Source: Streptomyces chattanoogensis (GTDB lineage: Bacteria > Actinomycetota > Actinomycetes > Streptomycetales > Streptomycetaceae). From it: a DNA stretch of 64,000 nt. Below the pieces are notes generated by a model that was not told the origin of the DNA, did no database searches, and worked only from the letters and a program-made list of their open reading frames with translations. Shown here piece after piece: positions 34,362 through 43,273 of the stretch. The translations under genes were made by a program, and so were the position numbers. The stretch is from contig NZ_LGKG01000112.1 in assembly GCF_001294335.1 (NCBI RefSeq), positions 273,727 through 337,726 on the forward strand. Reading direction: 5' to 3'. The stretch's first letter is position 1, and every line of letters begins with the position of its first letter.

Positions 34362-35720
34362 TCAGGTTCTCATGCCCGGCTGTTCGAGGAGTGTCCGTGC
34401 GGCGAGCGCATGGGGATGTGCTGGGCCGAAGGCGGCGTCGCAGGCCCGTACCGCCGTCTCGGCCAACGCCCTCGCCTCGTCCCAAGTGATCTTTTCCGGG
34501 CGGGAGTTGGTGCCGACCGTGCGGTCCAGGAAGCGGACGACCGGTGCCGGGAACATCCCCACCCCCCGCGACCGGCTCGCACCCTCCTCGCGCAGGGAGC
34601 GGACGGCCGCCGTCATCACCTCCGCGTGCGCGAGGCGGAGCAGCGCGGCATCGCGCGGGCGGTCCCGGTCGAGTTCGGCCCGCTCCCGGTAACTGAGAGC
34701 GTCGCGGACCAGCGCGAGCGCTTCCTCCCACAGCCGCTGGCGTCCCAGCGCGCGGGCGCGCCCCAGCTGGGCCAGCATGTACGCCGGGTGCAGCGCCCCC
34801 AGGACCCGCCAGCGCAGCCCGGCGGCCGAGTGCAGCAGCCGCTCGCACTCGGCGTAGCGGCGCAGCCCGTACAGGGCGTCGGCGAGGGCGTGCTGCACAT
34901 CGGCGGCCTGCGCCAGGACGTGACAGTCGGCCGCGGAAAGCCCGCTGGTGAACGGGCCTTCGGCGTTCTCCCGGAGGATCTCGAGCAGGGACGGGCCGGT
35001 ACGCCCGGCCAGCGACAGTCCGCGCCCGGCCGCCGCCCGCTCCGCCTGCGCGAGCACCGGACGCAGGACGGCTTCCGCCTCGCCGAAGTCGCCGCAGCCG
35101 GTCCGGAGCCGCCCGAGCGCCAGGCCGTCGGCGACCGCCGTCCCCGTGGCCGCCTCCGCGATCCGTACGGCGAACGGCAGCGCCTGCGCATAGCGTCCGC
35201 GGCTCTCGTACGCGTCCCGCAGACGGCGTGCGGCGGTGCGCGCCGGTTCGCCGCCGGAGCGCCAGAGCAGCGCCATCGCATGCGGGGCGAGCAGGTCCAG
35301 CGCGGGGCCCTCCGGCGAGCGCAGCAGGGCGTGGTCCAGCAAGGCCGCGGCATACGTGGAGAGCTGTCCGCGCTGGTCGTCCGTCAGTTCCCGGGCGGAT
35401 GTGGCGAGCGCCGACGCATCCGGTCGCAGGCACGGGATGTCACCGGCGTCGTCCGGCAGCGCGCCCAGCTCGGCCGCCACCCGCTCCACGGGCAGTTCCG
35501 GCATCCGGACGGCGGCGACCGCCTCGGGGGACAGGACGGACACCGGGAGCGGGGCGTCGGCGAAACACGCCAGCAGATGCCGCAGCGAGAGCCGCGCCGC
35601 CTCTCCGGGTGCGGGGGAATCGCCGCCCTGCCGATAGGTGATGTGCAGATCACGGGCGGCCTGATAGATCCGCGCCGCATCCCGCCCGTCGGCCCGGAAG
35701 GACGGCTCCTCGCTCGTCAA
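34362..35720 (-). CDS. TPR-like helical protein with YQAARDL motif
   Basis: A 452-aa all-helical protein. Residues 15-30 contain AARIYQAARDLHI, a short motif seen in many Streptomyces effector-associated proteins; the remainder (about 150-440) is TPR-like, with pairs such as GRYAQALPFAVRIAEAATGT, GDFGEAEAVLRPVLAQAERA and LRRYAECERLLHSAAGL. No catalytic motif is seen. The TTG start overlaps the upstream gene's stop, so the two are coupled. It probably acts as a scaffold or regulator; function not known. Confidence 0.7.
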   Translation of the reverse strand: MTSEEPSFRADGRDAARIYQAARDLHITYRQGGDSPAPGEAARLSLRHLLACFADAPLPVSVLSPEAVAAVRMPELPVERVAAELGALPDDAGDIPCLRPDASALATSARELTDDQRGQLSTYAAALLDHALLRSPEGPALDLLAPHAMALLWRSGGEPARTAARRLRDAYESRGRYAQALPFAVRIAEAATGTAVADGLALGRLRTGCGDFGEAEAVLRPVLAQAERAAAGRGLSLAGRTGPSLLEILRENAEGPFTSGLSAADCHVLAQAADVQHALADALYGLRRYAECERLLHSAAGLRWRVLGALHPAYMLAQLGRARALGRQRLWEEALALVRDALSYRERAELDRDRPRDAALLRLAHAEVMTAAVRSLREEGASRSRGVGMFPAPVVRFLDRTVGTNSRPEKITWDEARALAETAVRACDAAFGPAHPHALAARTLLEQPGMRT

Positions 35721-36127
35721 TCCTGCACCCGCAGGTCACGGCCCGCCTGATAGATCCGGGCGTTGCCGTCCGCGCGGGCCTGCAACTGCACGCTGCGCGG
35801 GGCGGCTTCGGGCGGCAGCGTCCCGCGCGCCTCGTCCAGGAGGCGCCGCAGCTCGGCGGCGGCCGACGGATCCTCGCGCAGCACCCGCAGCAGCCGTCGC
35901 TGCCACTCACCGGCCAGTTCCCGCTCGGTCTCGTCCCCGCCCTCGTCCGCCTCCCTGGCCTCGACGAGTTCGGTGCGGGCCGCGTCGAGGTCCCGCCCCA
36001 CGGCGTCGGCGTCGGCGGGCCGCAGCCGCCGCCACAACGCCACCACCCCGTCCCGGGCCTGCCCCCAGGCCTCGGTCACCATCAGCCCGACCAGCGCCGA
36101 ACCCGCACTGGCAAGCATCGGATCCAT
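35717..36127 (-). CDS. Small helical protein with C-terminal YQAGRDL motif
   Basis: A 136-aa protein with a hydrophobic N-terminus (MLASAGSALVGLMVTEAWG), an acidic helical middle (about 40-90) and a C-terminal NARIYQAGRDLRVQD. The last motif is nearly the same as AARIYQAARDLHI at the N-terminus of the next protein, suggesting a shared interaction. ATG 36127 is preferred because AGGGGG lies 8 nt upstream; an in-frame GTG is at 36136. No known function. Confidence 0.65.
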   Translation of the reverse strand: MDPMLASAGSALVGLMVTEAWGQARDGVVALWRRLRPADADAVGRDLDAARTELVEAREADEGGDETERELAGEWQRRLLRVLREDPSAAAELRRLLDEARGTLPPEAAPRSVQLQARADGNARIYQAGRDLRVQD

Positions 36128-36175
36128 TTGCCCCACCCCCTGAACTCGTAGTCTGCAACGCCCGGTTGCACCCGC

Positions 36176-37057
36176 TCAAGCCTCGATCGCGGCGACGCAC
36201 GCCCGTACCGGCGGGCTCTCGTTGAGGGTGAGCCAGGCGGCGCGGACATCGCGGCGCAGCGGCGGACGGGTGTGCAGGAAGCGTACGCCGGGCGGGGCGG
36301 GGTGGCGGGACATCGCGGGGATGAGGGATGCGGCGAGATTGCGGGCCACCAGAGCGAGCTGGGTGAGGTGTTCCGCCACCGAGTAGCGGATGCCGGGTTC
36401 GACGCCGCGGGCGCGCAGGGCCTGGACCAGGGCTTCGTAGGGCTCGGTGCCGGGTGGGCAGCAGGCCCAGACCGTGTCCGGGAGGTCCGCGAGGTCGACG
36501 CTCTCGCGGTCGGCGAGGGGGTGGCGGTCGGAGACGGCGACGTAGACGTCCTCGCTCACCAGGGTGCGCAGGGTGACTCCCTCGGGGACGGTGAGCGGGC
36601 GGTTGGCCCAGCTTTCGATGAGCAGCAGGTCGAGTTCGCCGCTCAGCAGCCGGGGCAGCAGGTCGACCGCCTCGCCGTCGACGACGGTCGGGGTGAGCCG
36701 GGGGTGTTCGGCGGCGAGGGCGGCCAGTGCATCGGGGAGGAGGGTGCGCACCGCGCTGCCCACGCCGCCGATACGGAGCGGGCCCAGCACCTCGTCGCCC
36801 AGGTCGGCAAGGTCCGCCTGTGCGGCGGCGAGCTGTGCGAGGAGCCGGTCGGCGTGCCCGGCCAGGATCCGGCCGGCATGGGTGAGGCGGACGCTGCGGC
36901 CGTGCGGCTCCAGGAGCGGGTGGCCCGCCTCGCGCTCCAGTTTGGCCAGTTGCTGCGATACGCCGGAGGGCGTCATATGCATGCTCCGGGCGGCCTGCGC
37001 GATCGAACCGTGGACGGCTACGGCGGCGAGGGCGCGGAGCCTGTCGAGAGTGAACAC
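36176..37057 (-). CDS. LysR-family transcriptional regulator
   Basis: A 293-aa LysR protein with N-terminal winged HTH (AVHGSIAQAARSMHMTPSGV then SQQLAKLEREAGHPLLEPHG) and a type 2 periplasmic-binding-like effector domain (PLRIGGVGSAVRTLLPDALAAL; VDLLPRLLSGELDLLLIE). GTG 37057 is used because the HTH begins a few residues later. It is divergent from an EamA transporter gene, with 91 bp between the starts, the usual arrangement for a LysR controlling its neighbour. Confidence 0.93.
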   Translation of the reverse strand: MFTLDRLRALAAVAVHGSIAQAARSMHMTPSGVSQQLAKLEREAGHPLLEPHGRSVRLTHAGRILAGHADRLLAQLAAAQADLADLGDEVLGPLRIGGVGSAVRTLLPDALAALAAEHPRLTPTVVDGEAVDLLPRLLSGELDLLLIESWANRPLTVPEGVTLRTLVSEDVYVAVSDRHPLADRESVDLADLPDTVWACCPPGTEPYEALVQALRARGVEPGIRYSVAEHLTQLALVARNLAASLIPAMSRHPAPPGVRFLHTRPPLRRDVRAAWLTLNESPPVRACVAAIEA

Positions 37058-37148
37058 GTTACGGATGCTACCGAGTACCCGGATCACATCATCGCTTTTT
37101 GTTCTGAGTTCGGACCGGCACAGTGGATTCATGATGTGGGAGGAGAGG
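37058..37148. promoter_or_regulatory. Divergent LysR / EamA promoter
   Basis: The 91-bp gap between divergent starts contains the AT-richest bases of this area (ttttttgttctgagttcgg, about 37095-37113) and should hold the LysR binding site and both promoters. No clear T-N11-A palindrome was confirmed by eye. Confidence 0.5.
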
Positions 37149-38120
37149 GTGACGGAGACGTTGCCGGAGACGTCGGGGAAGAGACCGGTGGAGAAGCCGT
37201 CGCCCGGCCGGGCCTGGCGCGGCGGTCCGGTCGTGTCGGCCGTCGCGGGCTCCGCCTGCATCTCGGCCTCGGCCGTCTTCATGAAGCTGTCCGGTACGAA
37301 CGCGGGCACCGCGGCGTTTCTGCGCTGCGGGCTCGCGCTGGTGGTGCTCGTACCGCTCTCCTGGCGCGAGGTGCGCCGGGCCGGCACGCGGCCGCTGCGC
37401 CATGTGCTGATGGACGCCGGTGCCGGGGTGCTGCTCGGCGTGGACATGGTGTTCTGGGCGGCCAGTGTCCTCACCGTCGGGGCGTCGGTCGCCACGGTGC
37501 TGCTGAACGTCCAGGTGGTGTTCTTCCCGCTGCTGGCGTGGCTGGTGTCGGGGACGCGGCCGTCCGGGCGTTTTGCGTTCATGGCGCCGCTGATGCTGGC
37601 CGGTGTCGCGTTGGCGAGCGGCGCGGCCGGGCACGCGCAGCCGGGCAGCCATCCGGTCGCCGGGGTGGCGTTCGGGACGGTGGCGGGTGTGGCGTATGCG
37701 GGCTATCTGTTCCTGATGCGGCTCGGCGGCGGGCGGGGGCACACCGTGACGCCGGTGTGTGTGTCGACCGCGTCGGCGGCCTTCGCGGCCGCGGTGACGG
37801 GCGGGCTGTGGACCGGTATCGACCTGGCCCCCGGCCGGGCCGCCTGGGGCTGGCTGATCACGCTCGCCCTGGTGGGCCAGGTGCTGGCCTGGCTGCTGAT
37901 CACCACCGCGCTGCCCGAGCTGGCGCCGAATGTCGGCGCCGCGCTGTTGCTGCTGCAGCCGGTGATGGCCTTCGCCCTCGGCGTCGCCATCGGCGAACGC
38001 CCGACGCTCACCCAGGTGGGCGGCTGTGTGCTGGTGGTCGCGGCCGTCGGGTACAACAGCCGGGCGGGACGGGGCCGTACACGTGGCCCGGGGAGCTCAC
38101 CAGGGCGCCGGCCCGGCTGA
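37149..38120 (+). CDS. EamA/DMT-family transporter
   Basis: A 323-aa inner-membrane protein with ten hydrophobic segments in two EamA repeats: SAVAGSACISASAVFMKL to VPLSWREVRRAG, and VAGVAFGTVAGVAYAGYLFL to the final VGAALLLLQPVMAFALGVAI. Drug/metabolite transporter family, usually exporting metabolites or amino acids. GTG 37149 is chosen because GGAGG (37139-37143) has a 5-nt spacing; an ATG at 37131 is in frame but lacks a site. Likely controlled by the divergent LysR. Confidence 0.85.
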   Translation: MTETLPETSGKRPVEKPSPGRAWRGGPVVSAVAGSACISASAVFMKLSGTNAGTAAFLRCGLALVVLVPLSWREVRRAGTRPLRHVLMDAGAGVLLGVDMVFWAASVLTVGASVATVLLNVQVVFFPLLAWLVSGTRPSGRFAFMAPLMLAGVALASGAAGHAQPGSHPVAGVAFGTVAGVAYAGYLFLMRLGGGRGHTVTPVCVSTASAAFAAAVTGGLWTGIDLAPGRAAWGWLITLALVGQVLAWLLITTALPELAPNVGAALLLLQPVMAFALGVAIGERPTLTQVGGCVLVVAAVGYNSRAGRGRTRGPGSSPGRRPG

Positions 38121-38140
38121 TGCCATGTCAACTGGCGACC

Positions 38141-38167
38141 CGGTCCCGCGCTTGTGTTCACCGGGAC
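38141..38167. terminator. Hairpin between convergent EamA and ferritin-like genes
   Basis: Arms ggtcccg (38141-38147) and cgggacc (38161-38167) with a 13-nt loop, 20 bp after the EamA stop. It is of modest stability and could serve both directions. A near-duplicate of ctcacytcctgcgg at 38213-38245 follows, repeating the 3' end of the ferritin-like gene. Confidence 0.5.
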
Positions 38168-38234
38168 CGCGACACGCCGGAGCCGGGTGCTGAGGGGGGC
38201 GAAGCCGGGGGCTCACTTCCTGCGGTACAGGGAC

Positions 38235-39320
38235 TCACCTCCTGCGGAAGAGGAACTCCGGTCCGTAGGTTCGGCCGCTGCCGTCGGGGAGGGGGATGAC
38301 GACGATCTCCCCGGCGATCTCGCGCATCTTCCCCATGGCGCCGATGGCCTTGCCGATCGGCTGCTGCGGGCTGCTCCAGGCGTCCTGCAGGGCCTGGAGC
38401 ATGTCGGTGTAGGTCTCGTTGAAGCCGTCCAGCAGTGTCTGGGTCGTCGCGTTCGGGCGGTTGACGGGGTCGTTCTGCCAGCCGCCCCGCGGGACCATCG
38501 CCACGGGATGAGCCTGCGGCAGTTCCACCACCGGTCCCGTGAACTCCCACCTTTCGGTCGTGGGATTCTTCACCAGTTTCTTTCCGTGGTACATCTCCCG
38601 GAAGGTGTAGTAGTGCGAGAGTTCCCCCTTCTTCCCCGGGAAGGGATTCTCGGGGGAAGTGCTGGTCCCCTCCCCCTGTTCCTTGATGATCTTGATTGCT
38701 TTCTTGACGTCCTCGATTTTTGTGATCGGCACGATGTCATTTCCCTGGCCGTGCTTCGCACCGAGCGGAAATTTCACCTGCCGCTCCCCGGTGAACTCGA
38801 CCTGGGAAGTGCGGAACGCATCGAGGATCGCGTCGTAGAAAACGCCGATGGAGGAGTAGGTCTCGCCCGGCCGAAGCCCTTCGGCGCGCATGGTGATGAC
38901 GGGCGTCTCGGGCTTCTCGATCTCGGAGAAAAGTTCCACGGAGTCGCGGTTCAGCCCGCTGAGGAACGCCCGGATACAGGGGCGTACGCCGCCGGGGAGC
39001 GGGCCGGGGTATTTCGGGACCACCGCTTCGTCGGCGATCAGCGGAGTGCCACCGATGGTGGTGAGCATGTTGCACACCAGGCCGAAGTGGGACATCTCAT
39101 CGAAGATGATCTCGCGGATGTCCTGGTAGATCTCGATCTCCATATCCGGCGTGCGGTCGATCGACCACAGGGCGGTGGAGTACGGCGGAATGGTCGCCAG
39201 CTCGATCAGCACGGCCTGCTGCAGGGCCTCCTTGAGCCACTCCACGTCCCGCTCCTCGTCGGGCGCGCGCAGCAGCCGGGTGATGGCGTCGCTTTCGTAG
39301 CGGGCGGCAATGGTGGTCAT
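38235..39320 (-). CDS. Ferritin-like protein of the VioB/RebD ferritin-domain family
   Basis: A 361-aa protein matching the ferritin-like domain found in violacein and rebeccamycin iminophenyl-pyruvate dimer synthases (PF12902 type). Metal-binding helices are VLIELATIPPYSTALWSI (Glu) and IIFDEMSHFGLVCNML (E-x-x-H); the second pair lies around EFTGERQVKFPLG to YYTFREMYHGK. The large VioB/RebD N-terminal domain is absent, so this is a stand-alone version. ATG 39320 follows GGGAGTACCG. It is divergent from DyP peroxidase and amino-acid oxidase genes, suggesting a role in oxidative coupling of imino acids (inference). Confidence 0.78.
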   Translation of the reverse strand: MTTIAARYESDAITRLLRAPDEERDVEWLKEALQQAVLIELATIPPYSTALWSIDRTPDMEIEIYQDIREIIFDEMSHFGLVCNMLTTIGGTPLIADEAVVPKYPGPLPGGVRPCIRAFLSGLNRDSVELFSEIEKPETPVITMRAEGLRPGETYSSIGVFYDAILDAFRTSQVEFTGERQVKFPLGAKHGQGNDIVPITKIEDVKKAIKIIKEQGEGTSTSPENPFPGKKGELSHYYTFREMYHGKKLVKNPTTERWEFTGPVVELPQAHPVAMVPRGGWQNDPVNRPNATTQTLLDGFNETYTDMLQALQDAWSSPQQPIGKAIGAMGKMREIAGEIVVIPLPDGSGRTYGPEFLFRRR

Positions 39321-39700
39321 CGGTACTCCCTTCGTCTTTCCCGCGGATGCACCGGCGGGTGCAGTGGCGGATGCAATGGCGAATGCGGTGGGGGACGCAG
39401 TGGCGGTGGAATGTGCGATGACCCACCGCCTTCGTGACACTGCTCGTTCGTCGGCGCAGGTCACCATCATGCGCACCGTCGGCGGAACGAACTCACCGAT
39501 ACGAGCGAACGGTTGCTCTGATCGGCTCTCGTGCATATGCGGGCCGCACAATTCGATGTTGGGCTGGCGCCACAACCGCATGCCGGCTCCCTTTGGCGTG
39601 CCTTTGCGCTCTCCCCTGTCCGCTTCCGCATCCGTGTGCCGGAGGCCGTATCCGCCTGCGCGTGACGGCCCGGTGCCGCCATTTTCCGTGAAGGAGAGAA
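39321..39700. promoter_or_regulatory. Divergent promoter region, ferritin-like / DyP operon
   Basis: This 380-bp region holds five in-phase 12-bp repeats at 39348-39407 close to the ferritin-like start. A lower-GC stretch (about 39470-39570) is the likely promoter zone for the DyP operon, whose GTG start is preceded by AAGGAG. No other gene is seen. Confidence 0.55.
39348..39407. repeat. Five 12-bp imperfect tandem repeats
   Basis: The units are tgcaccggcggg, tgcagtggcgga, tgcaatggcgaa, tgcggtggggga and cgcagtggcggt, exactly contiguous. Core tgcagtggcg. The array begins 28 bp upstream of the ferritin-like start codon and could be a cooperative operator or a slippage product. Confidence 0.75.
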
Positions 39701-41173
39701 GTGACCACCATCTCAGTGCGCCCGACCGCTGCCCCGGAAATCGAGCAGCTTCCGGAGCCGCCCTTGCGCCGGTCCAGGGAAATCCAGGGCAACATTCTGG
39801 CCGCCTTCAACAAGGACTACATGGCCTTCCGCTATGTGCGCTTCCCCGACGGCGCGGGCGGCCGTGGCTGGCTGTCCGTCATGCTCAACACCGTCTCGGT
39901 GACCGCCGCGGTCGAGGACTTCAACGAGGAGTTCTCCCTGTCCCGCCGCGCCTACGGACAGGATCCGTCCATCACCGCCACCTGGGTCGGGGTGTCGCTG
40001 ACGTACGAGGGTCTGCTCCAAGTCGCCAACAGACCCGCAGATGTGACCGCGGATCTGGAGAGCTTCACCGCATTCACCCAGGGCCCGGCCCGGCGGGCGG
40101 CGGATCTCGGCGACGACGGTACGAGCGCGCCGCAGTACTGGCTGTTCGGGGCGGACAACAGCGGTGTCCACGCGGTGCTGATCGTCGCCGCCGACACGGC
40201 GACGGCGCTCAACGAGAAGCTCGAGAACATTGCCGCCGCGGATGCGGCACACGGAGTGACACTCGTCCACCAGGACGACGGCCGCACCTTGTCGGGCGAT
40301 CTGCGCGGCCATGAGCACTTCGGCTACAAGGACGGCATCTCCCAGCCGGGGGTGAAGGACTTCCATCGCGAGGACCGGGATCACCCGGGGCACCGGGAGA
40401 ACCGCCAGGGGACCGTCCTGGTCGAGCCCGGCGAGTTCGTCTTCGGTCACAAGAGCGAGAGCGGACAGCCGCCCGCGGCACCCGCCTGGATGAACAACGG
40501 CTCCCTTCAGGTGGTGCGCCGGCTGCGGCAGGACGTCAGCGGCTGGAACCAGGCCGTCGTCCGCGAGGCGGAGAAATTCACCCCGCGCACCATCTCCCCC
40601 GATCTTCTGGGTGCCTGTCTGGTCGGCCGTTGGAAGTCCGGCAAGCCCCTCGCCAAGCCGCAGAACCCGGTGACCGGGACCGGCTCGGACGACAACGACT
40701 TCACCTACGAGAACGACCCACAGGGCGAGTACACCCCGTGCGCCGCACACATCCGCCGCACACACCCCCGTCACTTCGAGCGCAGCCAGCGGCGCCGCAT
40801 CATGCGCCGCGGTATTCCCTACGGCCCCGAATACACGATCGCCGACGACGAGAGCGACCGCGGCCTGATGTTCGTCTGCTACGGCACCTCGCTGGAGCAG
40901 CAGTTCGAGTTCGTCCAGAAGATCTGGTCGAACAACCCGGATTTCGTGCCCGGAAACGACACCGCACCGAACGGCATCGACAAGGTGACCGGCACCGTCA
41001 CGGGGGAATACCCCGGCACCCCGGACGCCCACATCGTGCTGGCCGACGGCTCGGAAGGCACCGTGAAGATGCAGCGCTTCGTCCAGACCACCGGCGCGGT
41101 CTACGCCTTCACTCCGTCCGTCTCCACCCTGCGCAAGCTTGCCGCCAACCAGCCGCTGAACACGAAGGGCTGA
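39701..41173 (+). CDS. Dye-decolorising (DyP-type) heme peroxidase
   Basis: A 490-aa DyP peroxidase. The GXXDG motif is GYKDGISQPG (D211, distal acid), and the proximal heme His is H350 in CAAHIRRTHPRHFE. Length fits the larger class D/C enzymes. There is no Tat signal (the N-terminus is MTTISVRPTAAPEIE) and no encapsulin-targeting tail, so it acts in the cytosol. It opens a four-gene operon with two flavin oxidases whose H2O2 by-product it could use. GTG 39701 with AAGGAGAGAA upstream. Confidence 0.92.
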   Translation: MTTISVRPTAAPEIEQLPEPPLRRSREIQGNILAAFNKDYMAFRYVRFPDGAGGRGWLSVMLNTVSVTAAVEDFNEEFSLSRRAYGQDPSITATWVGVSLTYEGLLQVANRPADVTADLESFTAFTQGPARRAADLGDDGTSAPQYWLFGADNSGVHAVLIVAADTATALNEKLENIAAADAAHGVTLVHQDDGRTLSGDLRGHEHFGYKDGISQPGVKDFHREDRDHPGHRENRQGTVLVEPGEFVFGHKSESGQPPAAPAWMNNGSLQVVRRLRQDVSGWNQAVVREAEKFTPRTISPDLLGACLVGRWKSGKPLAKPQNPVTGTGSDDNDFTYENDPQGEYTPCAAHIRRTHPRHFERSQRRRIMRRGIPYGPEYTIADDESDRGLMFVCYGTSLEQQFEFVQKIWSNNPDFVPGNDTAPNGIDKVTGTVTGEYPGTPDAHIVLADGSEGTVKMQRFVQTTGAVYAFTPSVSTLRKLAANQPLNTKG

Positions 41174-41179
41174 GCCACG

Positions 41180-43273
41180 ATGACCCACCCCAGCACCAAC
41201 GGCTTCCGGCGCGTGCACACCGGAGTCGAGCGCGCCACCGAGCGGGCCTATGAGCAGCTGGCCAGGGAACTGCTGCTGGTCGGCCCCGAGCCGGCCAACG
41301 AGGACCTCAAGCTGCGCTACCTCGACGTACTGATCAACAAGGGGCTGGAGCCGCCCGCGGCACGCAAGCGCATCCTGATCGTCGGGGCGGGCATCGCCGG
41401 TCTGGTCGCCGGCGACCTGCTCGTCCGCGCCGGTCACGAGGTGACGATCCTGGAGGCCAACGCCAACCGCGTCGGCGGCCGGATCAAGACGTTCCACGCC
41501 AAGGACGGCGAACCGCCGCCGTTCGTCGATCCCGCGCAGTACGCGGAGGCCGGGGCGATGCGCCTGCCCGAATTCCATCCGCTGACCCTGGCGCTGGTCG
41601 ACAAGCTCGGTCTCAAACGGCGGCTGTTCTACAACGTCGACATCGACCCGAAGACCGGCAATGAGGCCCCGCCCGTACCGCCGGTGGTCTACAAGTCGTT
41701 CAAGGACGGCAAGATCTGGACGAACGGCGCCCCCAACCCCACGTTCCGGGCGCCGGACAAGCGCTACCAGACCTGGATCCGCACCAACCGCACGCAGGTG
41801 CGCCGTGCTCGGTACGCCCAGGACCCGACGACGATCAACGAGGGCTTCCAGCTGACCGGCTGCGAATCACGGGTGACCGTCTCCGACATGGTCAACGAGG
41901 CGCTGGAGCCGGTGCGCGACTACTACTCCGTCAAGCAGGACGACGGGAAGCGGATCGACAAGCCGTTCAAGGAGTGGCTGAAGGGCTGGGCCGACGTCAT
42001 CCGTGACTTCGACGGCTTCACCATGGGCCGCTTCCTGCGCGAGTACGCCGGCTTCAGCGATGAGGCCATCGAGGCCATCGGCACGATCGAGAACATGACC
42101 TCGCGGCTGCACCTCGCCTTCTTCCACACCTTCCTGGGCCGCAGCGACATCAACCCCCACGCCACGTACTGGGAGATCGAGGGCGGCAGCCACCGCCTTC
42201 CGGAGGAGCTCGCCAAGGGGCTGCGCGACCGGATCGAGATGGGCCGGCGGATGGTCCGGCTGGAGTACCACGACGTGGCGCGCGACGGCCACGCCGGCGG
42301 GCTCACCAGCCCGACCGACCCCGTCGCCATCCAGACCGTGGCCGAGGACGACCCCACCGGCGCGACCAAGACCCATTACGCCGATCTGGCGATCGTCACC
42401 ATCCCGTTCTCCAGTCTGCGGTTCACCACCGTGACCCCGCCGTTCTCCTACAAGAAGCGCCGCGCCGTCATCGAGACCCACTACGACCAGGCGACCAAGG
42501 TGCTGCTGGAGTTCTCCCGCCGCTGGTGGGAGTTCACCGAGGACGACTGGAAGGAGGAGCTGGAGAGGATCGCGCCCGGTCTGTACGAGTACTACCAGCG
42601 CTGGGGCGAGGACCCGGCCGAGGCCGCGCTGGCGCTTCCGCAGAATCTGCGGAACACGCCCACCGGACTGCTCGGAGCCCATCAGAGCGTGGACGAGAAG
42701 CTCATCAGCCGGGAGCAGGTGGACTATCTCCGCAACTCCCCGCTGCGCGACGGCGTACGGCCCCCCACCCATGTCTACGGCGGCGGCTCCACCACCGACA
42801 ACCCCAACCGCTTCATGTACTACCCCTCCCACCCGGTTCCCGGCAGCGACGGCGGCGTGGTGCTGGCGAGCTACTCCTGGTCGGACGACGCCGCGCGCTG
42901 GGACTCCTTCGACGACTCCGAGCGCTACGGCTACGCCCTGCGCAACCTCCAGTCCGTGCACGGCCGGCGTATCGAGGTCTTCTACACCGGGGCCGGCCAG
43001 ACGCAGAGCTGGCTGCGCAACCCGTACGCCTGCGGTGAGGCCGCGGTCTACACCCCGCACCAGATGACCAGCTTCCATCTCGACGTGGTCCGGCCCGAGG
43101 GGCCGGTGTACTTCGCCGGGGAGCATGTGTCGCTCAAGCACGCCTGGATCGAGGGCGCGGTGGAGACCGCCGTCCGTGCCGCCATCGCCGTCAACGAGAC
43201 GCCGCCGCCGGAGGGGACCGCCTGGCTCGCCGCCGCGGCGGAGCGGCCGCGCGAGGAGGTGCTGACGTCATGA
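41180..43273 (+). CDS. FAD-dependent L-amino-acid oxidase
   Basis: A 697-aa flavin amine oxidase with [20 protein letters not shown] (about 64-83), ATILEAN-like [17 protein letters not shown] (GG doublet of the family) and the C-terminal FAD clamp [22 protein letters not shown]. An N-terminal helical extension (1-62) and large size match L-glutamate/L-lysine/L-phenylalanine oxidases of Streptomyces and Pseudomonas, though no secretion signal is present. It yields an imino/keto acid and H2O2. Substrate not readable. It overlaps the ThDP enzyme by 4 bp. Confidence 0.9.
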   Translation: MTHPSTNGFRRVHTGVERATERAYEQLARELLLVGPEPANEDLKLRYLDVLINKGLEPPAARKRILIVGAGIAGLVAGDLLVRAGHEVTILEANANRVGGRIKTFHAKDGEPPPFVDPAQYAEAGAMRLPEFHPLTLALVDKLGLKRRLFYNVDIDPKTGNEAPPVPPVVYKSFKDGKIWTNGAPNPTFRAPDKRYQTWIRTNRTQVRRARYAQDPTTINEGFQLTGCESRVTVSDMVNEALEPVRDYYSVKQDDGKRIDKPFKEWLKGWADVIRDFDGFTMGRFLREYAGFSDEAIEAIGTIENMTSRLHLAFFHTFLGRSDINPHATYWEIEGGSHRLPEELAKGLRDRIEMGRRMVRLEYHDVARDGHAGGLTSPTDPVAIQTVAEDDPTGATKTHYADLAIVTIPFSSLRFTTVTPPFSYKKRRAVIETHYDQATKVLLEFSRRWWEFTEDDWKEELERIAPGLYEYYQRWGEDPAEAALALPQNLRNTPTGLLGAHQSVDEKLISREQVDYLRNSPLRDGVRPPTHVYGGGSTTDNPNRFMYYPSHPVPGSDGGVVLASYSWSDDAARWDSFDDSERYGYALRNLQSVHGRRIEVFYTGAGQTQSWLRNPYACGEAAVYTPHQMTSFHLDVVRPEGPVYFAGEHVSLKHAWIEGAVETAVRAAIAVNETPPPEGTAWLAAAAERPREEVLTS

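Noticed and set aside
38235..41173. Ferritin-like protein and DyP peroxidase as encapsulin cargo
   Set aside because: No encapsulin shell gene is present and the DyP C-terminus lacks a targeting peptide.
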